In this document: positions 44,831-52,231 of the stretch, in pieces
Numbering within the stretch: position 1 is the first letter of the stretch
How the letters are laid out: every line of letters begins with the position of its first letter
Assembly (NCBI GenBank): GCA_963767645.1
Contig: CAVYEW010000001.1
Location: 62,001-126,000 of the forward strand
From: DATFDN01 sp963767645
Lineage (GTDB): Bacteria; Pseudomonadota; Alphaproteobacteria; Acetobacterales; Acetobacteraceae
Reading direction: 5' to 3'
Length of the DNA: 64,000 bases
The notes under the pieces: model-generated
Database searches by the model: none
Seen by the model: only the letters and a program-made list of their open reading frames with translations
What the model was told of the DNA's origin: nothing
Position numbers and translations under genes: made by a program

Positions 44831-45508
44831 TCAGACCTTCCCTTCAGGGGCGGGCCGCGACGGGGTCCGGGTGATCTGCGCCCGGTGCTGATGCACCTTC
44901 TCGTCGCCCGGCAGCGTGCTCACGCCCTCCCAGGGCGAGATGAAGTCGAAATGCCGCCAGTCCTGGGTCAGCTTCACCGGCTCATAGACGACCTGCTTGC
45001 GCTCCTCGTCATAGCGCACCTCGACGTAACCGGTGAGCGGGAAGTCCTTGCGCAGCGGGAAGCCCTCGAACCCGTAATCGGTCAAGATGCGGCGTAGGTC
45101 AGGCTGGCCGGCGAAGACGATGCCGTACATGTCCCACGCCTCGCGCTCCCACCAAGTCGCCGCCGGCCACAGGGAGCACACCGAGGGGACCGCCGTCTGC
45201 TCGGCGGCGCTTACGATGACCCGCAACCGGTGATTGAGAGATACCGAAAGCAGATTGTAGACGACATCGAACCGTTCCGCCCGGTCCGGCCAATCCACCC
45301 CGCAAATGTCCATCACCTGCTCGAAGGCGAAGCGCGGGTCCTCGCGCAAGGTGGTCATCAGCGAAAGCAGGCCGTCGCGTTCGGCTTCGATCACCGCTTC
45401 CCCGTATTCCACGCGGTGCCCGGTCACGCCCGGCAGCCCCGCCGCGGCGAGGGCGAGATTTTCGGCCGCCGACAGGCTCGGGGCGGCTTCCTGTGCCGGC
45501 TCATCCAC
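44831..45508 (-). CDS. nuoC: NADH-quinone oxidoreductase subunit C
   Basis: A 225-residue 30-kDa subunit. FDVVYNLLSVSLNHRLRVIV is followed by ATWWEREAWDMYGIVFAGQP and YGFEGFPLRKDFPLTGYVEV, the family signature. The start is GTG at 45508, overlapping the nuoB stop by 8 bases; no in-frame ATG is close. NuoC and NuoD are separate genes here, unlike the fused form of enterobacteria. Confidence 0.96.
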   Translation of the reverse strand: MDEPAQEAAPSLSAAENLALAAAGLPGVTGHRVEYGEAVIEAERDGLLSLMTTLREDPRFAFEQVMDICGVDWPDRAERFDVVYNLLSVSLNHRLRVIVSAAEQTAVPSVCSLWPAATWWEREAWDMYGIVFAGQPDLRRILTDYGFEGFPLRKDFPLTGYVEVRYDEERKQVVYEPVKLTQDWRHFDFISPWEGVSTLPGDEKVHQHRAQITRTPSRPAPEGKV

Positions 45509-46052
45509 GCAGGATCGTCCCCGTCCGCCGGATGCGCTTCTGTAGCTGCGTGATCCCGTATACCAGCGCCTCGGCGGTCGGCGGGCAGCCGGGGACATAG
45601 ACGTCCACCGGCACGATGCGGTCGCATCCGCGCACCACCGAGTAGGAGAAATGGTAGTAGCCGCCGCCGTTGGCGCAGCTCCCCATGCTGATGACCCAGC
45701 GCGGCTCCGGCATCTGGTCGTACACCTTGCGCAGCGCCGGGGCCATCTTGTTGGTGAGGGTGCCGGCGACGATCATCACGTCGCTCTGCCGCGGCGAGGC
45801 GCGCGGAATGATCCCGAACCGATCGAGGTCGTAGCGCGGCATATAGGCATGAATCATCTCGACCGCGCAACACGCCAGCCCGAACGTCATCGGCCACAAG
45901 CTGCCCGTCCGCGCCCAGTTCACCACTCGGTCGAGGTTCGCGACGATGAAGCCCTTGTTCTCGACCTCGCCGGTGATGCCCTTGATGACGGCTTCCTGCT
46001 CCGGTCCCGGCGACAGCGCGGTCCGGTTCCAGGCGATGGTGCTGCTGCTCAT
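45501..46052 (-). CDS. nuoB: NADH-quinone oxidoreductase subunit B
   Basis: A 183-residue subunit carrying the last [4Fe-4S] cluster (N2), next to quinone. Its ligands are in PMTFGLACCAVEMIHA, ISMGSCANGGGYYHFS and YVPGCPPTAEAL. The start at 46052 lies one base before the end of nuoA (stop 46056-46054); a longer N-terminal frame is a nuoA shadow. Confidence 0.98.
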   Translation of the reverse strand: MSSSTIAWNRTALSPGPEQEAVIKGITGEVENKGFIVANLDRVVNWARTGSLWPMTFGLACCAVEMIHAYMPRYDLDRFGIIPRASPRQSDVMIVAGTLTNKMAPALRKVYDQMPEPRWVISMGSCANGGGYYHFSYSVVRGCDRIVPVDVYVPGCPPTAEALVYGITQLQKRIRRTGTILRG

Positions 46053-46053
46053 G

Positions 46054-46431
46054 TCACTCCCACTCCAGCGCGCCCTTGCACCACTCATAGATGAAGCCGA
46101 CCGTCAGGACTCCAAGGAAGCCAAGCATGGAAAGAAAGCCGAACAGGCGAATGTGCCCGTAGGCGACCGCCCAGGGAAACAGGAACGCCACCTCCAGGTC
46201 GAAGATGATGAACAGGATAGCGACCAGGTAGTAGCGGACATCGAACCGCCGGCGCGCGTCGTCGAATGCCTCGAAGCCGCATTCATAGGCGGACAGCTTC
46301 TCAGGATATGGCTTTTGCCGGGCGGCGAGCAAGGAGCCTCCCACCATGGCGAGCGCGATCACGCCGGCGATCACCATGAACACCAGGATCGGCAGGTACT
46401 CTGGGAGTACGTACGGCATTTCCTGTCCCAC
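46054..46431 (-). CDS. nuoA: NADH-quinone oxidoreductase subunit A
   Basis: A 125-residue three-helix subunit of complex I, first gene of the nuo operon. It has ARQKPYPEKLSAYECGFEAF, with the loop Cys that marks the active/deactive switch region in related enzymes, and FDVRYYLVAILFIIFDLEVA. The start at 46431 follows GGGACAGGAA, a good ribosome site, which favours it over the second Met 4 codons later. The operon promoter must lie in the 55 bases after the tRNA-Asp gene, or transcription may continue from further upstream. Confidence 0.97.
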   Translation of the reverse strand: MGQEMPYVLPEYLPILVFMVIAGVIALAMVGGSLLAARQKPYPEKLSAYECGFEAFDDARRRFDVRYYLVAILFIIFDLEVAFLFPWAVAYGHIRLFGFLSMLGFLGVLTVGFIYEWCKGALEWE

Positions 46432-46486
46432 TCGTCCAAGCCGGCCGCGAAACCGCGTCGGACCTTAGCCGCAGAGGAAGGAAAGC

Positions 46487-46563
<77 letters not shown>

Positions 46564-46634
46564 TGCGGCAGGGCGCCGATCTATGCTCTTGCGCCAAAAG
46601 CGTCAAGCGAGGGCTCACGGAGCGGCCGCTTGGC

Positions 46635-46709
46635 TGGTGGGCGGTGACGGGTTCGAACCGCCGACCCTCTCGGTGTAAGCGAGATGCTCTACCGCTGAGC
46701 TAACCGCCC
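46635..46709 (-). tRNA. tRNA-Val (TAC)
   Basis: A complete 75-base tRNA with encoded CCA. The acceptor stem GGGCGGT pairs with ACCGCCC and the discriminator base is A. The anticodon stem TCTCG/CGAGA holds the loop CTTACAC with anticodon TAC. The D-stem starts TAGCTCAGCGGTAGAGC. It is located after the HU gene and before tRNA-Asp, a common alphaproteobacterial arrangement. Confidence 0.97.
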
Positions 46710-46731
46710 TGTTCCGTATCCTACAGGAGGC

Positions 46732-47004
46732 TTACTGGACAGCTTCCTTGAGCGCTTTCCCGGCCTTGAACCGGACCGTGGTCGAGGCCGCGATCCTCAT
46801 TGCCTCCCCAGTGCGTGGATTGCGGCCCGTGCCCTCCTTGCGGACGGCGGTGGCGAAGGTGCCAAAGCCGACGAGGCGCACCTCCTCGTTGCGCTTCAGC
46901 GCGCCCTCGATAGCTTCAAAGATGGCGTCGATGACCTCGGTCGCCTTGGCGCGCGAGATGGCGGTCTGTTCGGCGACCGACGAAATTAGCTCCATCTTGT
47001 TCAA
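46732..47004 (-). CDS. DNA-binding protein HU
   Basis: A 90-residue histone-like protein: NKMELISSVAEQTAISRAKA, then VRLVGFGTFATAVRKEGTGR and the DNA-binding arm GRNPRTGEAMRIAASTTVRF. It bends and compacts DNA as a dimer. The start is a TTG at 47004 with GGGGGG a short distance upstream; this gives the usual 90-residue length. The in-frame ATG at 46995 would cut the conserved first helix. It precedes the tRNAs and nuo operon. Confidence 0.95.
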   Translation of the reverse strand: MNKMELISSVAEQTAISRAKATEVIDAIFEAIEGALKRNEEVRLVGFGTFATAVRKEGTGRNPRTGEAMRIAASTTVRFKAGKALKEAVQ

Positions 47005-47254
47005 GGACGCACCCCCCAAGCAGTCATTCGGCCCCGGCGACGATGCCGCGGGGGCAGCCGCATCGCGGCAGCCGGGCCGACAGTAGAGGGCAGATTTCAA
47101 CCGCGTCAACGCAACATACTATTGCCCACCGCGCCGCGCCGTATGCCGTGAACGTCGCCGAGCCGGTCGCGGATGCCGTGTGGTGGTGGTCCGGTGCGGC
47201 GGCTTGACGCGACCGCTCGGCGGGCGCGGGATGCGGGCAGCGTGGAGAGCACGG

Positions 47255-48259
47255 ATGAAGGTCACTATCCTGGGCGGCGCCGGTTTCCTCGGCCGCAAGC
47301 TCGCCGAGCGGCTGGTCCGCAGTGGCCGGCTCGGCGACAACGAGGTATCCGCCCTCACCTTGTTCGACACAGTTCCGCCCGTTGCTCCCCGGCTCGCCTC
47401 GGGCGAGCCGGGCTTTCCCGTCCGCTGCCTCCAGGGCGACATCGCGAATCCCAAGGCGGCACTCCCACCGGGAACGGAGGTGATCTTCCATCTTGCCGCC
47501 GTGGTCTCGGCCCAAGCGGAGGCGGACTACGCGCTCGGCCTGCGGGTGAACCTGCACGGCGCGCTCTCCGTGATCGAAGCCTGCCGGCAGATCGTGGCCC
47601 AGGGATCGAGGCCGCCGCGCCTCGTGTTCACCTCGTCCGTCGCCACGTTCAGCGGCGGCCAGGACGCGAGGCTCGCGGACGACGCGCGCCAATTGCCTGC
47701 CAACAGCTACGGCGCGCAGAAGGCGGCCGCCGAGCTGCTGCTGGCCGACGCCTCGCGCCGCGGATACCTCGATCTCGTCTCGCTGCGGCTGCCGACGATC
47801 GTCGTCCGCCCCGGCCGGCCCAACCGGGCCGCCTCGAGTTTCCTGTCCGCAATCATCCGCGAGCCGCTGCTCGGCCTGGAGACCGAGCTGCCCGTGTCGG
47901 ACGATTTCGCCGCCTGGGTGGCGAGCCCACGTCGGGCAGTGGATTGGCTGCTCCATGCCGGGGCGATGGCCAGCGAGAGCATGGGACACGACCGAGGCGT
48001 CAACCCGCCCGGCCTGAGCGTGACGGTCGCGCACATGCTTCAGGCGCTCGACGAGGTCCGGCCGCGGGCGTCTTCCCTGGTCCATCGCATTCACGACCCC
48101 GCCATTGCCGCCATCGTGGGAAGCTGGCCCGCAGCGTTCGAGCCGATACGGGCGCGCACATTGGGTTTCGCCATGCACGAGGCTTTCGTGGAGGTAGTGC
48201 GGGCCTTCCTTGAGGATGATCTGGAGGCGACCCGGACCGAGCGCGGGCTCGCTGGCTAG
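47255..48259 (+). CDS. NAD-dependent epimerase/dehydratase, D-erythronate dehydrogenase-like
   Basis: A 334-residue extended SDR. It starts MKVTILGGAGFLGRKLAERL, the NAD-binding GxxGxxG turn. The active-site Ser (VFTSSVATFSGG) and the YGAQK Tyr-Lys pair are in place. SLRLPTIVVRPGRPNRAASS is typical of the DenD branch, which acts on four-carbon sugar acids, though the substrate is inferred only. The start at 47255 is set by GTGGAGAG nearby. It is divergent from HU. Confidence 0.85.
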   Translation: MKVTILGGAGFLGRKLAERLVRSGRLGDNEVSALTLFDTVPPVAPRLASGEPGFPVRCLQGDIANPKAALPPGTEVIFHLAAVVSAQAEADYALGLRVNLHGALSVIEACRQIVAQGSRPPRLVFTSSVATFSGGQDARLADDARQLPANSYGAQKAAAELLLADASRRGYLDLVSLRLPTIVVRPGRPNRAASSFLSAIIREPLLGLETELPVSDDFAAWVASPRRAVDWLLHAGAMASESMGHDRGVNPPGLSVTVAHMLQALDEVRPRASSLVHRIHDPAIAAIVGSWPAAFEPIRARTLGFAMHEAFVEVVRAFLEDDLEATRTERGLAG

Positions 48260-48479
48260 ACGCGCGGCGCAATGCTGATGCGTTGAAATCGGGCGGCCGG
48301 GGGTACTGTATCTTTTCGACCACTGAACGACGTTTTTTGCGCAGCCAACCCAGCGCAGTGCCGTTCTTTCGTTGATCGGCGCGCACGCTGGTCTCAAGAA
48401 TGGTTTGCACACCGCCTGGTCTCGCCGCCCGGCGGCGCTGGTAATTGGCGTGTTGTGTTTCGCTGTTAGGCCCTAGCCC

Positions 48480-50378
48480 ATGTCCGCTGCCATCGGCCAA
48501 CCGCCTCTTGCGCCTGTCGCCCGGGTCGCGACCGAGGCGGCCCGTGAGATCAAGCGGGACCGGCCCGCCGGGCCGGGCCGGTTCGGATGGGCCCGGAAGT
48601 TGCGCCGCGATACCGGCCGGCGCGGCCGCAAGCCGTTGGGAGTGGTTCTGCACGCGCCGCAGCGGCTGCGCGCGCTGGTCCGTGCCAACGAGCTCTGGCT
48701 GGTCGTGCTCGCCGCCGTGATCGGAGCGCTTGCCGGCGCCGTGGTCTATCTCATGACTCTCGCGGCCCAGCTGATGCATGTACTCCTGTTCGCGATCGAC
48801 ATCGACGCGCACCTGAGCGCAGTTCCGTATCTCGACTGGCGGCGTGCCTTCCTGGTGCCGGCCCTCGGCGGCCTCGCCATGGGACTGTCCATCCTGGTCG
48901 CGGCCCGGGTCTGGCCAAGGCGGGCCACCGATCCGGTCGAGGCGAACGCGCTGTATGGCGGGCGAATGTCGCTGACCGACAGCGTCATCGTCGCGCTGCA
49001 GACCATCCTCTCCAACGGTGTTGGTGCGTCCGTCGGTCTGGAGGCGGGCTACTCGCAGATGGGCGCGGGCATCGCCTCGCGCCTGGGACGTAGTTTCCGG
49101 GTTCGGCGCAGCGACCTGCGGCTGCTGGTGGGGTGCGGTGCCGCGGGGGCGATCGCGGCGGCGTTCAACGCGCCGCTGTGCGGAGCTTTCTACGGGTTCG
49201 AGCTGGTGATCGGCACATACACCCTCGGCACCTTCGCCCCAGTCGCCGCTTCCGCGCTCGTCGCCGTGTCGGTTCTGCACGTGGTCAGCCGCTCGCCGTT
49301 CGACCTGCAGATTTCCATCCCCCCGCTGGCCCCGGAGCATTACCCCTCCATCCTGGTGCTCAGCGTGGTCTGCGCGCTGGTCGGGATCGCCATCATGCGC
49401 GGCGTCACCCTGACCGAGGAGCTGTTCCGCCGCAGCCGGGTTCCGGCCAATCTGCGCCCGCTGGTGGGCGGCACCGTCCTCGGGCTGCTCGCGCTGATCA
49501 CGCCCGCGGTGCTGTCCTCGGGCCACGGCGCGATCGGCTCGGTCATTGCCGCCCCGTACAGCGTGGAGTGGGTCGGCGTGCTGGTGCTGCTGAAGTCGGT
49601 GGCCTCGGCGGTGTCCATCGGCTCAGGGTTCCGCGGCGGGCTGTTCTTCGCCTCGCTGTTCCTGGGCTCGCTGGTCGGCAAGTTCTTCGCGGGGATCGAG
49701 TTCCTGGTGCTTCCCGATCACGCCGCGCCGATGGTGGTCAGCGCGGTGGTGGGCATGAGCGCGCTGGCGGTCGCGATCATCGGCGGTCCGCTGACCATGG
49801 GGTTCCTGGCGCTTGAGGCCACCGGCAGCTTGCCGCTGACCCTTGCCGTGTTGGGCGGCTGCGTGGTCTCGGCGCTGACCGTCCGGCGCACCTTCGGCTA
49901 CTCCTTCGCGACCTGGCGCTTCCACCTGCGCGGCGAGGCGATCCGCAGCGCGGTGGACGTTGGATGGATGCGCAATCTCACGGTGGGCCGGATGATGCGC
50001 CGGGAGGTGCGTACTGTGCGCACCGAGACGCCGCTCACCTCCTTCCGCCGCGACTTTCCTCTGGGATCGACACAGCGCGTCGTGGCGCTCGACCCTGAGG
50101 ACCGGTATGCCGGGATCGTCTACGTGGCCGAGGCGCACGCCGACGAAGCCGACGGGCAACGCGTTGGCGACGTGCTCCACCATACCGGGGTAGTGCTGCT
50201 GCCGCAGATGACGATCAAGGAGGCGATTGCCGCGTTCGAGCGCGCCGAAGGCGACGCGCTGGCGGTGGTCGACGGCGCGGAGACCAGGCACGTCATCGGG
50301 CTGCTGACCGAGCAGCACGCGCTACGACGCTACAGCGACGAACTCGACCGCTCCCGTCGGGAGTTGTCGGGAGAGTAA
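48480..50378 (+). CDS. ClC-family chloride channel/antiporter with CBS-like C-terminus
   Basis: A 632-residue protein with a basic soluble N-terminus (residues 1-75), about ten helices (residues 76-475) and a soluble C-terminus with a CBS pair pattern (VGRMMRREVRTVRTETPLTS and VGDVLHHTGVVLLPQMTIKE). The gating Glu is kept in VGASVGLEAGYSQMG. The usual GREGP reads GLEAG, and GIFAP reads GLFFA. The Ser filter motif GSGIP is not found. It is a member of the prokaryotic ClC superfamily, but its ion preference is uncertain. Confidence 0.87.
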   Translation: MSAAIGQPPLAPVARVATEAAREIKRDRPAGPGRFGWARKLRRDTGRRGRKPLGVVLHAPQRLRALVRANELWLVVLAAVIGALAGAVVYLMTLAAQLMHVLLFAIDIDAHLSAVPYLDWRRAFLVPALGGLAMGLSILVAARVWPRRATDPVEANALYGGRMSLTDSVIVALQTILSNGVGASVGLEAGYSQMGAGIASRLGRSFRVRRSDLRLLVGCGAAGAIAAAFNAPLCGAFYGFELVIGTYTLGTFAPVAASALVAVSVLHVVSRSPFDLQISIPPLAPEHYPSILVLSVVCALVGIAIMRGVTLTEELFRRSRVPANLRPLVGGTVLGLLALITPAVLSSGHGAIGSVIAAPYSVEWVGVLVLLKSVASAVSIGSGFRGGLFFASLFLGSLVGKFFAGIEFLVLPDHAAPMVVSAVVGMSALAVAIIGGPLTMGFLALEATGSLPLTLAVLGGCVVSALTVRRTFGYSFATWRFHLRGEAIRSAVDVGWMRNLTVGRMMRREVRTVRTETPLTSFRRDFPLGSTQRVVALDPEDRYAGIVYVAEAHADEADGQRVGDVLHHTGVVLLPQMTIKEAIAAFERAEGDALAVVDGAETRHVIGLLTEQHALRRYSDELDRSRRELSGE

Positions 50379-50424
50379 TCGGCCGCCTTGTCTCCCTTGT
50401 TGCGGGAGGGCTGCCGCGAGCGTC

Positions 50425-51390
50425 TTAGCTCGCCCGCTTGTGGCTCGATCGCGGCGGAGGAGCGGCGGTCCGGGGCTTCGCGGGGCGGGCTTTCGCCGCA
50501 GGGAACTTGACAGGCGGGGATTTCTTGGACGCCTTGGCGGGAGCCGGCGTGGTGCTCGTGTGCTTGCCGTGCGCAGCCTCGGGCTGGCGGATTCCGCCCG
50601 CGCTTGAGGCAGTCCGCGCCAGGCTTTGCTTCAGCGCGGCCATGAGGTCCACGACGTTGTCGCGCCTGGGAGGCTCGGCGGCCTCGGGTGCGATGCCCTC
50701 GCCTTTCAGCTTGGCCGCGATCACCTCGCGCAGCCGCGCCTCGTAGCGGTCCTCCATGTCCGAGGGCTCGAACGGAGCCGTCTGGCGGTCCACGAGCTGC
50801 AAGGCGAGCTGGATCATCTGCGGGTCGGGTGCTTCGCCGGCGACGGGCTCGAACAGAGCCTGCGGATCGTAGACGTCGCTCTTCTCGTGCAAGGTGTGCA
50901 TCACCATGCCGTCTCCCATTGGCAGGATGGCGACGGCCCGTTCGCGCCGCGCGATCACGACGCGCGCCAACGCCGCCTTGCGTGCCTGCATGATCGCTTC
51001 CCGAAGCACGGCATAGACGTCCTGCCCTGCCTCCCCGTCGGGAGCCAGATAATAGCTCGTGTCATAGTAGATCGGCGGGATGTCGGAGGCGTCGACGAAC
51101 TTGTCGATCGCCATGACGGCGGAGGATTCGATGCGCGCGCTCTCGAAGTCCTCGGCATCCAGGATAACGTATTTGTCTTTCTCGAACTCGTAGCCTCGCA
51201 CCAGGTCGCCGCGCGACAGCTCTTCATCGGTCTCGGCGTCGAGCGTCACCATGCGCACGCGATGGCCCGTCTTGGGATTGATGAGATGGAAGTGGAGGTC
51301 GCCAGTGGCGCGATAGACGGTATGCAACGCAACCGGACACGTCACCAACGCCAGCCGTAGGTGCCCACGCCAAACCGGCCTCGCCGCCAT
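50425..51390 (-). CDS. ku: Non-homologous end-joining protein Ku
   Basis: A 321-residue bacterial Ku. The core has WRGHLRLALVTCPVALHTVY, then INPKTGHRVRMVTLDAETDE and EARLREVIAAKLKGEG. Its homodimer threads onto broken DNA ends and recruits LigD, which is not in this window. The last 70 residues are a Lys/Ala/Pro-rich tail that should bind DNA. The start at 51390 follows AGGAGG. It converges on the ClC gene. Confidence 0.95.
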   Translation of the reverse strand: MAARPVWRGHLRLALVTCPVALHTVYRATGDLHFHLINPKTGHRVRMVTLDAETDEELSRGDLVRGYEFEKDKYVILDAEDFESARIESSAVMAIDKFVDASDIPPIYYDTSYYLAPDGEAGQDVYAVLREAIMQARKAALARVVIARRERAVAILPMGDGMVMHTLHEKSDVYDPQALFEPVAGEAPDPQMIQLALQLVDRQTAPFEPSDMEDRYEARLREVIAAKLKGEGIAPEAAEPPRRDNVVDLMAALKQSLARTASSAGGIRQPEAAHGKHTSTTPAPAKASKKSPPVKFPAAKARPAKPRTAAPPPRSSHKRAS

Positions 51391-51557
51391 CGCAATCCTC
51401 CTAACCGATACGTAACGCACATTGTCCTGGGGCGGTTGCGCGCTCGGCGCCTCACCCGAAGTTGTGGAGTCTTGCCGAAAGTGCGGTTTGCGCGCGCTGA
51501 AAGCTCATGCTCCTTGTGACCTAGGCGCACATCGGACGGCGCGGCGGGCGGGGGAGT

Positions 51558-52214
51558 ATGGCGGCGCTTTTCAAGCCACAGGCCAATCTTGCGGCCAAAT
51601 TGGGGATGCTTGGCGCCATAGGATCGGTTCTGGCCGGCATCGGCTGGTGGTGGGGCTATCCGCGCACGAACTACAGCCGCCAGGAATTCTGGACGGTCCA
51701 TCAGCCGATCATGTTCAGCCACCAACACCACGTGAGCGGCCTCGGGATCGACTGCCGGTTCTGTCACACATCCGTGACGACCTCGAGCAATGCCGGCATG
51801 CCGCCCACCCACACCTGCATGACCTGCCATTCGCAGGTTTGGACCAACGCGGAGATGCTGGCGCCGGTGCGCCAAAGCCTCGCCCGCAACGAGCCGATCG
51901 TCTGGCACCGCGTCTACGACCTGCCCGACTACGCCTTCTTTGACCATAGCGTGCATATCTCGAAAGGCGTGGGCTGCGCGAGCTGTCACGGCGAGATCAA
52001 CCGGATGCCCCTCACCTACAAGGCGGTGGACTTGGAGATGACGTTCTGCATCGACTGCCACCAGAACCCGGCGCCGCATCTGCGCCCGCGAAGCGAGATC
52101 TTCAACATGGAGTGGGCCCGCACCGCCGCGACACCCTCGCCGCGCGAGCTGATGGCGGCATACAACGTGCGGGCGGGCGGCGTACTGCTCGATTGCTCGA
52201 CGTGTCACCGTTGA
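51558..52214 (+). CDS. actA: Alternative complex III, pentaheme cytochrome c subunit ActA
   Basis: A 218-residue exported multiheme cytochrome with one N-terminal membrane anchor (LGMLGAIGSVLAGIGWWWGY). Five heme-binding CxxCH sites are visible: CRFCH, CMTCH, CASCH, CIDCH and CSTCH. It is the first gene of the alternative complex III operon, which oxidises quinol and reduces cytochrome c in place of bc1. Five hemes are the usual number for ActA. Confidence 0.93.
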   Translation: MAALFKPQANLAAKLGMLGAIGSVLAGIGWWWGYPRTNYSRQEFWTVHQPIMFSHQHHVSGLGIDCRFCHTSVTTSSNAGMPPTHTCMTCHSQVWTNAEMLAPVRQSLARNEPIVWHRVYDLPDYAFFDHSVHISKGVGCASCHGEINRMPLTYKAVDLEMTFCIDCHQNPAPHLRPRSEIFNMEWARTAATPSPRELMAAYNVRAGGVLLDCSTCHR

Positions 52215-52231
52215 ACGGCGCATCCAGACCC

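Noticed and set aside
48000..49526. A 508-codon minus-strand frame across the SDR and ClC genes
   Set aside because: It runs against two well-supported genes. A short part over 48290-48420 looked slightly transposase-like (VRADQRKNGTALGWLRKKRR), but no family is recognised and no ends are seen.
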